NCBI GenBank assembly: GCA_034437215.1
Contig: DAOTVC010000078.1
Location: 24,536-88,535, forward strand
Reading direction: 5' to 3'
DNA length: 64,000 nt
DNA from: DAOTVC01 sp034437215
GTDB taxonomy: Bacteria > Chloroflexota > Anaerolineae > B4-G1 > SLSP01
Positions 1-7,458 of this stretch are shown piece by piece. How positions within the stretch are numbered: position 1 is the stretch's first letter; each line of letters begins with the position of its first letter. The notes under the pieces were generated by a model, which was given only the letters and a program-made list of their open reading frames with translations, searched no databases and was not told the DNA's origin. The position numbers and the translations under genes were made by a program.

Positions 1-382
1 CGCCTTGAGCTGCTGCTGCCCCGGGAAAGGACCAGACGAGGGTCGGGATGTCCTGCGGACCCTCACCCAGCTCGATAGCATAGACGGTCTGATTGCGAAA
101 ACCGGCGACGAGCAGCAGACTGCGCTCTTCATCCAGAACAGGGGCCGCGTAGAAACCGATCCGCGAATCCTCACGCTCACCCGGAAACCATAACCAGCGC
201 AGATCACCGGTCTCAGAGTCCAACGCCACAATATGGCCCACGTCGGCGGCGTAGATGGTACCGTCCGCCGCAGTGAGCCCCGGCCAGCTCTCCTGGCGTG
301 TGCGACCGCGACAGCCGCTCAACACGAGCAGCATCACGATGATCAGGGCCAGGAAAGTATATACACTTCGCCAACGTCTCAT
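1..382 (-). CDS. PQQ-like repeat lipoprotein, partial (runs off the window start)
   Basis: Reverse-strand translation from the ATG at 382 gives an N-terminus with two arginines, a long hydrophobic stretch and the lipobox VLSGC (Cys24), so a lipoprotein anchored on the outer face of the membrane. It continues with beta-propeller-like strands (DGTIYAADVGHIVALDSETG and a second VYAIELGEG), typical of PQQ-type repeats that compare an external quantity or bind substrate. The start overlaps the yidD stop by 4 nt (ATGA), so translation is coupled to yidD. In many bacteria yidC follows yidD here; in this genome this lipoprotein comes first. Only about 127 residues are inside the window. Exact function unknown. 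Confidence 0.75.
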   Translation of the reverse strand, partial: MRRWRSVYTFLALIIVMLLVLSGCRGRTRQESWPGLTAADGTIYAADVGHIVALDSETGDLRWLWFPGEREDSRIGFYAAPVLDEERSLLLVAGFRNQTVYAIELGEGPQDIPTLVWSFPGAAAAQG

Positions 383-606
383 AAATCCTCCTGAGTCAAA
401 GGAACGGGGTCATAACCCCCGGGATTGAAAGGATGGCACCGCAGCAGGCGTCTTATGGAGAGCCATCCTCCGCGCACCAGGCCATGGCGATCGATGGCCT
501 CATGTGCGTAGTGCGAACAGGTCGGTGTGAAACGGCAGGATGGCAGAAAGAGAGGAGAGACAAAACGTTGATAACCTCGAATCAGCCAGAGCACGACGGC
601 TCGCAC
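379..606 (-). CDS. yidD: Membrane protein insertion efficiency factor YidD
   Basis: A 75-residue protein matching the YidD family over its full length: the conserved block FTPTCSHYAHEAI (residues 26-38), and near the C-terminus CHPFNPGGYDPVP (57-69), with the family cysteines at 24, 30 and 57. YidD is a small membrane-associated protein that helps YidC insert inner-membrane proteins. It starts at a GTG preceded by GAGAGGTG, overlaps the end of rnpA by 25 nt and the next lipoprotein by 4 nt, as expected in the compact rpmH-rnpA-yidD operon. An in-frame GTG at 594 is an alternative start. Confidence 0.93.
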   Translation of the reverse strand: MRAVVLWLIRGYQRFVSPLFLPSCRFTPTCSHYAHEAIDRHGLVRGGWLSIRRLLRCHPFNPGGYDPVPLTQEDL

Positions 607-977
607 CGCACACCTCTCTCACTCGACCTCCAGAGATCGGCGCGCTGCAAAGTCGTCACGAGAGCAGCCTCCACCACCGGGGCTTTGACTGTAGCTATTT
701 TCCGACGCGCAATCAAGATCAGGTCCCAACCTGCGGGAATGCACGGGTAGAGCTGGCGAACTGCTTCGCGCAACAGACGCCGCGCCCGGTTGCGCGCTAC
801 CGCGTTGCCGACTTTTCGACTTGCAACCAAACCTATACGAGTATGGGGCAACCCACTCGGTGCTGCCCACAGAATAAAAAGGGGATGCGCCCACGACTGG
901 CCCTCCTTCCAGACCCGCTGGAAATCCGGAGAGCGCTGTAGGCGCATACCCTTCTGCCAACGGCGAGGCTCCGACAA
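582..977 (-). CDS. rnpA: Ribonuclease P protein component
   Basis: The protein subunit of RNase P, which assists the catalytic RNA in 5' maturation of tRNA. The RnpA core is clear: DFQRVWKEG, then RIGLVASRKVGNAVARNRARRLLREA, the basic RNR helix that binds RNA. The start is uncertain. The reading frame is open to a GTG at 1040 inside rpmH; a TTG at 977, five bases below the rpmH stop, gives the N-terminal length usual for the family (131 aa); an ATG at 947 is also possible. None has a strong Shine-Dalgarno, so initiation is probably coupled to termination of rpmH. Confidence 0.9.
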   Translation of the reverse strand: MSEPRRWQKGMRLQRSPDFQRVWKEGQSWAHPLFILWAAPSGLPHTRIGLVASRKVGNAVARNRARRLLREAVRQLYPCIPAGWDLILIARRKIATVKAPVVEAALVTTLQRADLWRSSERGVRCEPSCSG

Positions 978-981
978 CGAG

Positions 982-1185
982 CTACTTGCGGCGACGGGGG
1001 CGTTGGCTGTGCTCTTTCCAGTTGATGCGCTTGGCGCCACCCAGGCTGACGGCGACCAGACGACTGCGGCCCTTCTGGCGACGGCGCTTGAGTACCTTGC
1101 GACCGCTCTTGCTCTTCATCCGGGCACGGAAACCGTGCGTCCGCATGCGACGGCGTTTCTTGGGTTGATAAGTGCGCTTCGGCAT
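982..1185 (-). CDS. rpmH: 50S ribosomal protein L34 with C-terminal extension
   Basis: Begins MPKRTYQPKKRRRMRTHGF, the diagnostic L34 sequence, and continues through the RKVLKRRRQKGRSRL core. L34 is part of the large ribosomal subunit. The ATG at 1185 has a strong upstream AGGAAGGAG; an in-frame GTG-type extension further upstream is not needed. The family is usually about 44-50 residues, but this protein has 67 because of a basic tail ending HSQRPRRRK. It is first in the rpmH-rnpA-yidD operon and is driven by a near-perfect promoter about 110 nt upstream. Confidence 0.95.
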   Translation of the reverse strand: MPKRTYQPKKRRRMRTHGFRARMKSKSGRKVLKRRRQKGRSRLVAVSLGGAKRINWKEHSQRPRRRK

Positions 1186-1250
1186 GATAAGCTCCTTCCT
1201 TAAAAAATCTTCCGCCTCTGCGGGCGTCCTTGCTAGTAGGCTACACACAA

Positions 1251-1275
1251 AACCGCGCGGTCTCCCGCGGCGGTT
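1251..1275 (-). promoter_or_regulatory. Terminator-like hairpin in the rpmH leader
   Basis: On the minus strand the arms AACCGCCGCGG and CCGCGCGGTT pair over 10 bp with one bulged C around a GAGA (GNRA) tetraloop and are followed by TTTTGTGTG. It lies between the promoter and the rpmH start, so it could be an attenuator or an mRNA stability element. No regulator is evident. Confidence 0.5.
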
Positions 1276-1295
1276 GTTTTCGTCACAGCGAGGTT

Positions 1296-1324
1296 ATTAT
1301 ACCGTAAGGCTGCGTTTCGGTCAA
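1296..1324 (-). promoter_or_regulatory. Sigma-70-type promoter of rpmH operon
   Basis: Minus-strand TTGACC (1324-1319), a 17-bp spacer and TATAAT (1301-1296). Expected transcription start is near 1289, giving a leader of about 105 nt ahead of rpmH. Nearly consensus in both boxes. Confidence 0.85.
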
Positions 1325-1353
1325 ATCCCCGCGCCTCTGTTGGCCTGTTATGT

Positions 1354-1380
1354 AAAGAGCCCCTGATCTCTCAGGGGCTC
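1354..1380 (-). terminator. Terminator after tRNA-Arg
   Basis: Perfect 10-bp inverted repeat GAGCCCCTGA / TCAGGGGCTC (1357-1366 and 1371-1380) with a 4-nt loop; on the minus strand it is followed by TTTA. It lies 35 nt downstream of the tRNA and upstream of the rpmH promoter, insulating the two units. Confidence 0.7.
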
Positions 1381-1414
1381 GCGTCGATCAGCTTCGCGCC
1401 ACCGACGGCTGCTG

Positions 1415-1488
1415 CACCCCCGGTGAGACTCGAACTCACAACCCGCGGATTAGAAGTCCGCTGCGCTATCCATTTGCGCCACGGGGGC
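1415..1488 (-). tRNA. tRNA-Arg (anticodon TCT)
   Basis: The minus strand folds as a full cloverleaf. Acceptor GCCCCCG pairs with CGGGGGT, with a G-U at the first pair. The anticodon stem is GCGGA/TCCGC around CTTCTAA, giving anticodon TCT for AGA codons. The T arm contains GTTCGAGTC. The 3' CCA is not encoded and must be added afterwards. It sits between the unknown two-gene operon upstream and a terminator hairpin downstream. Confidence 0.95.
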
Positions 1489-1495
1489 GTGTATC

Positions 1496-1945
1496 CTACG
1501 ACTTCCAGACGGGACGCAGGCCCTTACGCACCTGCCGCCCGGCGATGACCCGGAGAATCTGCTCCGGGGGATAACCCACGGCCACCGCCAGCTGACGCGG
1601 CGTCAGGGCTTGGTTGCCGTTGCTGAGAAAGACGCGGAAGATGGCCTCGATCAACGTCGACGCCGCAGCGACATAGTCGGACTCTTTGCTGCAGTGAACG
1701 CGGATGATGTACTGCAGCCCCTCAACAGGGCGCACCTCACCCGTCGACCAATCAATCCAGTCGATGGTCTCACCCATCCACTGCCCGCGGTAGGCTTCCC
1801 GGTGCTCGGGACAGAGATGGGATAGGAGTTCGATGTTACGATCCAACCCCTGCCGGTCCCACCAGTCGTAATCGATGTGAAAGGACGTGTCGAGCGTCGG
1901 CTTGATAAAGCGTGTCAGTGTCGGATCGGGGGGAAGCGTCGCCAT
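1496..1945 (-). CDS. Uncharacterised protein, second gene of an unknown operon
   Basis: 149 residues, no recognised family. The protein is soluble and rich in Trp, Asp and Tyr in its first half (FHIDYDWWDRQGLDRN, then a single LCPEHRE). The middle segment YIIRVHCSKESDYV resembles an alpha/beta core strand, and the end (LTPRQLAVAVGYPPEQILRVIAGRQV) looks like a helix-turn-helix. Its ATG overlaps the stop of the 517-residue gene upstream by one base (TAATG), so the two are translationally coupled and probably work together. The start is well fixed by that overlap. Function cannot be inferred beyond possible nucleic-acid binding. Confidence 0.7.
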   Translation of the reverse strand: MATLPPDPTLTRFIKPTLDTSFHIDYDWWDRQGLDRNIELLSHLCPEHREAYRGQWMGETIDWIDWSTGEVRPVEGLQYIIRVHCSKESDYVAAASTLIEAIFRVFLSNGNQALTPRQLAVAVGYPPEQILRVIAGRQVRKGLRPVWKS

Positions 1946-3498
1946 TACTCTGCTCCTCTGTACGACCAGTAGTTGTCTCCCAGCGAGACGTACTGCTGCC
2001 CGGCCGCCAAGATGGCAAGCATCGGTCCCGGAGGCAGACGCCGGAAGAGGTTCAGCACACTGTGCAACGTCTTCGCATGCACCGCACGCTGCAGGCTCAA
2101 CACAGCCAGCTCTCGGAAGACCTGTTCCACGAGAGTCTCCACCGGAACGTGCCGCAGCTCCTCTGCCAGATCATCCACCGCCTCCGGCTGGGGCACTCCC
2201 AGAGCCGTCAACTCATCGAACTCACAGTAGACCGGGTAGCGGGTCACTTCGAAGGAGTAGGCGTCTCCCTGCACCTTCGCCGTACGCAGCCACTCACCCC
2301 GTTTGGAGCGGAACGCGCGCACATTGACGACGATCGTGCCCGGCTCCTCGCCCTGGCGGATGTCGATCAGCGAACCCGGTGCCGCGTTGTACTCCGCGTA
2401 CCACTTCTCCAGCCCGTAGACGTAGCGGGCGTTGCGGGCGACCCAACCCGGGAACTCGTTCTCCGTCTCACCGTCAATAAAAGTAAAGCGCACCCGATCG
2501 GTAAAGCGGGCCGTCGGGAAGAGCTGCGTCAACTTATCCGTCAGGGGCAGCGTACCACTGCGCCAATGAGGGTAGAGCAGGGCTACGGTTACGTTATCCC
2601 CCGGCTCCAGTTCGCCCTCGAACTCCGACTCGGACCACTCGTCATCCACCTCGTCTTCCAACGAGATCATCATCTCGTTGAGGATGCTGCGATTGTAGGG
2701 AATGGGCACGTAACGCAGGTGCTCGGGAATCTCCCGCACCTCCTTCGGCTCCATGCGCCGCAGATACCAGAGCGCCTGACCGGCAGGCCCCACCTCGTCG
2801 AAGCGCGGGTCCCGCTCCAAGGCGTGCTCCAGGGAGAAGACCTGCAACGGCTCCGGAATCTCCTCGGGAAGCTCCAGCTCCTCCAGCAAGGCCTGCGTCG
2901 TCAACGGACCGCCACCGACCATGTCCAGCATGGCCTCGGCGATGTTCAACTGGACGGGCGAGACCTCCATGAGCAGATCACGCACGAACCACTTATGGCC
3001 CACCCGCACAAAGTGCCGGCTCTGCTGAAGGGCCGTTCGCAGCTCAGCGGCGAGCTCAGCGGCGTGCTCTTCGTAGATCTCCTCCGGCGCAACGTCTGCC
3101 GCGGGCACGTAGGTCGCACTGTCCAAAGGATGATCAAGCGGCAAATCTGTCGCAAAGTGGCGTTGGTCACCGGCTTCGGTCTGCACCGTCACCACCGTAA
3201 AGGGCTCATACTCAGGGTTGTTACCCGCCCGCAGATTCACGACCTCGCCCCGCAGATTGCCCAGGTGGGGGAAGATGACCGCCTCTCCCATCTCGTAGGA
3301 CTCACCAGGGCGGTAGATGCGCCCTTCGGCAAGCGACTCCTTCGCCAGATCGATCATCTGCTGGTGACGATGGACGATCAGCGCGCGAGCCAAGTCCTCC
3401 AATCCCCTTGGCTTCTCCTCTTCCAATAAGAGGTTGACCAAATACTCCAGATCCCCCGGCAGAATAGATATTTGCTCCCAGTACTGCTCGCTGTTCAC
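1945..3498 (-). CDS. Uncharacterised 517-aa protein with helix-turn-helix-like segments
   Basis: No family is recognised with certainty. There is no signal peptide or membrane segment. Several stretches have the look of winged-helix domains, for example ALLEELELPEEIPEPL followed by ALERDPRFDEVGPAGQ, a pattern like the HARE-HTH fold, and near the C-terminus PGPMLAILAAGQQYVSLGDN. The centre is acidic (SLEDEVDDEWSESEFEGELE). It is the first gene of a two-gene operon with its own good promoter (TTGTCA-17-TATAAT). The tRNA-Arg lies just below the operon. Role unknown; a DNA- or RNA-associated function is inference only. Confidence 0.75.
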   Translation of the reverse strand: MNSEQYWEQISILPGDLEYLVNLLLEEEKPRGLEDLARALIVHRHQQMIDLAKESLAEGRIYRPGESYEMGEAVIFPHLGNLRGEVVNLRAGNNPEYEPFTVVTVQTEAGDQRHFATDLPLDHPLDSATYVPAADVAPEEIYEEHAAELAAELRTALQQSRHFVRVGHKWFVRDLLMEVSPVQLNIAEAMLDMVGGGPLTTQALLEELELPEEIPEPLQVFSLEHALERDPRFDEVGPAGQALWYLRRMEPKEVREIPEHLRYVPIPYNRSILNEMMISLEDEVDDEWSESEFEGELEPGDNVTVALLYPHWRSGTLPLTDKLTQLFPTARFTDRVRFTFIDGETENEFPGWVARNARYVYGLEKWYAEYNAAPGSLIDIRQGEEPGTIVVNVRAFRSKRGEWLRTAKVQGDAYSFEVTRYPVYCEFDELTALGVPQPEAVDDLAEELRHVPVETLVEQVFRELAVLSLQRAVHAKTLHSVLNLFRRLPPGPMLAILAAGQQYVSLGDNYWSYRGAE

Positions 3499-3551
3499 AC
3501 CACACTCCAGACTCGCCTGAATATCATGATTGCATCAAACAAACGCTTCCG

Positions 3552-3580
3552 ATTATACCAGGAATGAAAAGGATTGACAA
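3552..3580 (-). promoter_or_regulatory. Promoter of the uncharacterised two-gene operon
   Basis: Minus-strand TTGTCA (3580-3575), 17-bp spacer, TATAAT (3557-3552). The -35 box overlaps a plus-strand TTGACA (3574-3579) that may serve the divergent DUF2007 gene, although no good plus-strand -10 box is seen at the right distance. Confidence 0.7.
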
Positions 3581-3627
3581 ATAGCTGAATGTGAAGCAAA
3601 CTATAGATAGAGTCCAGGAGGTGAGCA

Positions 3628-3924
3628 ATGAACGTGGACGTGGAGAAGAACGTAGGACTGACCACCGTCTATACAAGCGATGGCATGTTGCATGCCATGG
3701 TCATCCGGGGGGTATTGGAGAGCGCCGGAATCCCCGTCATGCTCAGTTACGAGTCCATCGGACGCGTCTACCCCGTTTCGGTGGGGAAGATCGGTCAGGT
3801 AGATATTCTGGTGCCCAGCGAGTGGGCAGAGGAAGCGGTTCACATTCTGGAGGCCAAGCCGCGGCTGGGCGAGGTCTTTTCCGTTCCCTCAGACATGCTG
3901 GAAGAGGAGCCGGACGCAGAGTAG
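3628..3924 (+). CDS. DUF2007-type putative signal-transducing protein
   Basis: 98 residues. The segment TTVYTSDGMLHAMVIRGVLE followed by AGIPVMLSYE and the later VDILVPSEWAEEAVHILE is the DUF2007 pattern, a small alpha/beta fold related to PII-like signal proteins whose role is unproven. The ATG at 3628 is preceded by a strong AGGAGGTGAG. The acidic C-terminus (MLEEEPDAE) carries no motif. It is followed by a hairpin and then trmFO, so it may be co-transcribed with trmFO at low level. Confidence 0.8.
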   Translation: MNVDVEKNVGLTTVYTSDGMLHAMVIRGVLESAGIPVMLSYESIGRVYPVSVGKIGQVDILVPSEWAEEAVHILEAKPRLGEVFSVPSDMLEEEPDAE

Positions 3925-3982
3925 CAGCTCTAGCAGCACAGTGCGCTAGATGCGCGGTGCGACGGCTACCGCCTGCGCCTCC

Positions 3983-4013
3983 AGAACCGGGTGGCTCGCG
4001 CCGACCCGGTTCT
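3983..4013 (+). terminator. Hairpin between DUF2007 gene and trmFO
   Basis: Perfect 10-bp inverted repeat AGAACCGGGT / ACCCGGTTCT with an 11-nt loop, followed by TGCTGTCTG. The U-tract is poor, so read-through into trmFO is likely. Confidence 0.5.
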
Positions 4014-4051
4014 TGCTGTCTGTGCACCAACGAAGACAAGGGGGGACGTCA

Positions 4052-5395
4052 TTGAGCAAGCCAGAGATTGAGATCAAGGTCATCGGCGGTGGCTTAGCCG
4101 GGAGTGAAGCGGCGTGGCAGATTGCCCGCCTGGGTGTGGCGGTGCGCCTCCACGAGATGCGACCCACCAAGCGCACCCCGGCGCACCTCACCGGTGAATT
4201 AGCCGAGCTGGTCTGCTCCAACTCCCTCGGCTCCAACCTGACCAACCGTGCGCCCGGTCTCCTCAAGGAGGAGCTCCGCCGCGCAGGCTCCCTCATCATC
4301 GACCTGGCCGACGCCCACGCCGTCCCCGCCGGCAGCGCCCTCGCCGTGGATCGCGAGGGCTTTGCCCGGGAGGTGACGGCGCGCATCAGCGCCCATCCGC
4401 GCATCACATTGCTCCGGGAGGAGGTGACCCGGATTCCTCCAGAGGGATTCGTGATCGTCGCCAGCGGTCCCCTCACCTCCCCCGCGCTGACGGCGGCCCT
4501 GCAAGCGGTGACCGGACGCGAGGCCCTCTACTTCTACGACGCCATCGCCCCCATCGTCACGTTGGACTCCATCGACTTCTCGAAGGCCTTCCGCGCCTCC
4601 CGCTACGACCGCGGCGAGGAGGAAGAGGGCGACTACATCAACTGCCCCCTGAACCGGGGGGAGTACGAGCGCTTCACGGAGGCCCTGCTGGAGGCCCAGC
4701 GCATCACGCTGCGTGACTTCGAGCAGGAGGACCCTCACTTCTTCGAGGGCTGCCTGCCCGTCGAGGTGATGGCGGAGCGGGGGATGAAGGCCCTCGCCTA
4801 CGGCCCCCTCCGTCCGGTGGGGCTGCGGGACCCTCACACGGGGAGGCGCCCCTACGCCGTCGTCCAGCTGCGACAGGACAACGCAGCGGGCACTCTCTAC
4901 AACCTCGTCGGCTTTCAGACCAACCTCAAGTACGGCGAGCAGGCGCGGGTCTTCCGCCTCATTCCAGGATTGGAAGGGGCGGAGTTCGTGCGCTACGGCT
5001 CGATGCACCGCAACACCTACATCAACGCGCCCCGCCTTCTCGCACCGACGTTGCAGTTCAAGGAACGCCCCACCCTCCTCTTCGCCGGACAGATCGCCGG
5101 GCTGGAGGGCTATGCCGGCAACGTCGCCGGCGGCTGGCTGGCGGGCATCAACGCGGCCCGTCTCGCCCTGGAGCAGACCCCGGTAACGCCCCCGCAGGAG
5201 ACGATGATGGGCGCGCTCATGCACTACATCACCCACGCCGACCCCCGGGACTTTCAACCCATGAAGGCTAACTTTGGGCTGGTCCCGCCCCTCGAAGAAC
5301 AGGTGCGCGGAAAACGAGCCCGGGGAGAGGCACGGGCCGAGCGCGCCCTCGAGGCCTTCGACGCGTGGCTGCCCTCACTGGACCTGCCGGATTGA
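4052..5395 (+). CDS. trmFO: Methylenetetrahydrofolate-tRNA-(uracil-5-)-methyltransferase TrmFO
   Basis: Folate- and FAD-dependent enzyme that makes m5U54 in the T loop of tRNA. The N-terminal FAD-binding motif is VIGGGLAGSEAAWQIA (about residues 9-24), followed by HEMRP and the TrmFO-typical ELVCSNSLGSN. Later come DAIAPIV, YINCPLNR, and the C-terminal FAGQIAGLEGYAGNVAGGW that closes the FAD site. I chose the TTG at 4052 because it begins exactly at the conserved domain and has AAGGGGGG upstream; the frame is open further upstream to 3950 but that sequence is not protein-like. 447 residues, normal for the family. A strong terminator follows. Confidence 0.95.
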   Translation: MSKPEIEIKVIGGGLAGSEAAWQIARLGVAVRLHEMRPTKRTPAHLTGELAELVCSNSLGSNLTNRAPGLLKEELRRAGSLIIDLADAHAVPAGSALAVDREGFAREVTARISAHPRITLLREEVTRIPPEGFVIVASGPLTSPALTAALQAVTGREALYFYDAIAPIVTLDSIDFSKAFRASRYDRGEEEEGDYINCPLNRGEYERFTEALLEAQRITLRDFEQEDPHFFEGCLPVEVMAERGMKALAYGPLRPVGLRDPHTGRRPYAVVQLRQDNAAGTLYNLVGFQTNLKYGEQARVFRLIPGLEGAEFVRYGSMHRNTYINAPRLLAPTLQFKERPTLLFAGQIAGLEGYAGNVAGGWLAGINAARLALEQTPVTPPQETMMGALMHYITHADPRDFQPMKANFGLVPPLEEQVRGKRARGEARAERALEAFDAWLPSLDLPD

Positions 5396-5412
5396 GAGCG
5401 GTGCGAGTCGAA

Positions 5413-5454
5413 GTGCGCAGGCCCACGGCGTGACCGTGGGCCTGCGCACCTTTT
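5413..5454 (+). terminator. Strong terminator between trmFO and the HtrA-like gene
   Basis: Perfect 16-bp stem (5413-5428 with 5434-5449), loop CGTGA, then CTTTT on the plus strand. The two flanking genes converge on it, so it probably also stops minus-strand transcription, though the minus side has only TTC. Confidence 0.9.
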
Positions 5455-5458
5455 CACC

Positions 5459-6682
5459 CTAGGGCAGCTCATCCTCCGTCGGGCGCTCGCCCAGCGTCAG
5501 GGGCAAGGTCAGCACCTCGCCATCCCGCAGAAGGGTGAGCTCGATGGTCTCCCCCACCTGGGTCTCCAAATCCAGGTAGATGTTGAACTTGCTCCAGCTG
5601 GTGACCTCTTCGCCGTTCACGGCGGTGATGATATCGCCGCCCACGGGAATGCGCTGGTTGCGCACCGTCACCACCCGGTCACTGGGCTGCAGACCTGCCC
5701 GGGCGGCGGGCGAGCCCGCGACGACCTGCTGGATCAGCAGACCTTCATCGGGCACCTCGACGCCGGCGCGCTGTAAGAGATCTCCCCAACGCGATAGGTC
5801 GAGGAAAGTGACGCCCAACCAGGGATGGAGAGCCCGACCCGTCTCGATCAGCTGGGGCACCACCCGCTTCACCGTGTTGACCGGGATGGCGAAGCCGACG
5901 CCGGCATTCTGACCGACACCCGTCGTAGTCCCGCTGGGGCTGATAATCTGCGCATTGACCCCGATCACCCGCCCGTTAAGATCGAGCAGGGGGCCGCCGG
6001 AGTTCCCCGGATTGATGGCTGCGTCGGTCTGAATAGCTTGCCCAATGAACCGCCCGCCCTCCGGGCTGCGGATGATCCGCCCGAGGCTACTGATGACGCC
6101 GAAGGTCACCGTCTGCTCCAGACCGAAGGGGTTTCCGATGGCGACGACAAACTGTCCAACGCGCAGAGCGTCGGAATCAGCCAGCGACACAGGCTGGACG
6201 GTATAAGCAGTGGAGTCGACCTTCACCACCGCGAGATCATTGGGTGGATCGGTGCCCACGACCTCGCCGGGGAGGCTCGTACCGTCGGCGAAGACCACCT
6301 CGATCTCGTCGGCATCCTGGACGACGTGCCAGTTGGTCACAATGTGCCCCTCACCGTCGTAGACGAAGCCGGAGCCCGTCCCCTCCTGAGGCACAGGATT
6401 CAGGTAGAAGTCCTGGGACAGTGTCGTGACCATGATATTGACCACCGAGTCCCCAACGGCTTGATAGACCGCCTCCACCTGCGACTGCAGATCCTGCAGG
6501 GCCGTCTCCTCCGGCACGCCAACGACCGGAGCCGCCGAGGTGGGGGTCGGTGCGATCCCCACCGCCTCCTCTTCGACTTCAACACCGGGTGTTGCCGTCT
6601 CCATCATCGTATCCAGCGCCGCACAACCCAAGGAGATGACCGCCACCAACAACACCACCATAGGCACGATCTTCCTTCTCAT
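5459..6682 (-). CDS. HtrA/DegP-family serine protease, lipoprotein form
   Basis: Trypsin-like protease of the envelope that degrades misfolded proteins. From the ATG at 6682 (preceded by GGTGGTGG) the protein has an N-terminal signal with lipobox ISLGC (Cys20), a low-complexity linker, then the protease domain with the full catalytic triad: His119 in TNWHVV, Asp149 in PPNDLAVV and Ser228 in NPGNSGGPLL. Residues about 300-405 form a single PDZ domain (DEGLLIQQVVAGSPAARAGL, then DIITAVNGEEV). 407 residues, normal for one-PDZ HtrA proteins; the lipid anchor instead of a transmembrane helix is less common. It lies next to uspA and the dnaK group, consistent with a stress role. Confidence 0.93.
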   Translation of the reverse strand: MRRKIVPMVVLLVAVISLGCAALDTMMETATPGVEVEEEAVGIAPTPTSAAPVVGVPEETALQDLQSQVEAVYQAVGDSVVNIMVTTLSQDFYLNPVPQEGTGSGFVYDGEGHIVTNWHVVQDADEIEVVFADGTSLPGEVVGTDPPNDLAVVKVDSTAYTVQPVSLADSDALRVGQFVVAIGNPFGLEQTVTFGVISSLGRIIRSPEGGRFIGQAIQTDAAINPGNSGGPLLDLNGRVIGVNAQIISPSGTTTGVGQNAGVGFAIPVNTVKRVVPQLIETGRALHPWLGVTFLDLSRWGDLLQRAGVEVPDEGLLIQQVVAGSPAARAGLQPSDRVVTVRNQRIPVGGDIITAVNGEEVTSWSKFNIYLDLETQVGETIELTLLRDGEVLTLPLTLGERPTEDELP

Positions 6683-6747
6683 CGTTCCACCACCCTTCCT
6701 CTCACGAGTCTCTATTCCAATCTCGGCAAAGCTGAAAGTGAGACGGA

Positions 6748-6847
6748 TGTGTTTCACTTGAGTTAAACCGAGGCGTGAAACGTGAAGCCCTCACGTTTCA
6801 CGCTTTACGTTCCAGCTACGGATAGCTCACAACGGGATTGAAACACA
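6748..6847. repeat. 100-bp inverted-repeat element, copy 1
   Basis: Flanked by 9-bp terminal inverted repeats TGTGTTTCA / TGAAACACA. Its centre is a perfect hairpin, GCGTGAAACGTGA (6773-6785) with TCACGTTTCACGC (6791-6803) around AGCCC. The reverse complement of 49804-49887 shares the ends, CACTTGAGTT, CGAGGCGTGAAA and ATAGCTC at matching positions, so this is a dispersed family. It lies just upstream of the HtrA-like gene. Confidence 0.75.
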
Positions 6848-6967
6848 CCCAAGTGAAACCCGCCCCTTCGAGGCTGCTTCACCTGTTCTACTTTCCACTT
6901 GGTCGAACCAAAGTATATCACTTCCACCCACAGGCACGCCTCCTAGGGCCCGCCGTCCAGCGATCCC

Positions 6968-7387
6968 TCAAGGCACCAAGAAGACGGGGCAGTGCGCGTA
7001 GCGCACCACCTCGGTACTCACCTCCCCCAAGAGCAGATCCTTCACGCTCGAGGGCCCTCGGGAAGCCAGCACGATTAGGGAGATATTCTCCTCCCGCACC
7101 GTCTCGAGAATGGCGCGCGCGGGATCACCGCTGCGCACGAGCCCTCGCACACTGATACCCGCCTTCTGAAGGTGATCACAGGTGTCGTCGACGACCTCCT
7201 GGGCGAGGGATTCCAACCGCTCCATAAAGGGCTCGTAGCCCTGAGTTGCCATGTAGCGCTCCGGCTGCTCGTAGACGTGCAACACGAACACCTCCGCCTC
7301 CTCGAGCCGAGCGAGGTGCTCGAGATAGGGTAATACCTTCTCGGCAGCGGGTGTGGCATCGTGAGCAAACAAGATCCGTTTCAACAT
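6968..7387 (-). CDS. Universal stress protein, UspA family
   Basis: 139 residues forming one Usp domain. It starts MLKRILFAHDATPAAEK and ends with the ATP-binding-type segment LIVLASRGPSSVKDLLLGEVSTEVVRYAHCPVFLV (the G-2x-G-9x-G(S/T) region is present in altered form). Such proteins bind ATP or AMP and support survival under stress; the substrate is not predictable. It follows the DnaJ-like gene on the same strand with a 71-bp gap and precedes the HtrA-like gene. Confidence 0.92.
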   Translation of the reverse strand: MLKRILFAHDATPAAEKVLPYLEHLARLEEAEVFVLHVYEQPERYMATQGYEPFMERLESLAQEVVDDTCDHLQKAGISVRGLVRSGDPARAILETVREENISLIVLASRGPSSVKDLLLGEVSTEVVRYAHCPVFLVP

Positions 7388-7458
7388 TCGCGTCCTCCGA
7401 CTGATAACAGCAGAAAGCTAATAGTGTGCATGTGCGTAATACCGGGTGCCATCCAGGC

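Noticed and set aside
1912..3429. Long plus-strand frame opposite the unknown operon
   Set aside because: Antisense shadow: His/Leu/Arg-rich, no motif, exactly covered by a coupled two-gene operon with a promoter on the other strand.
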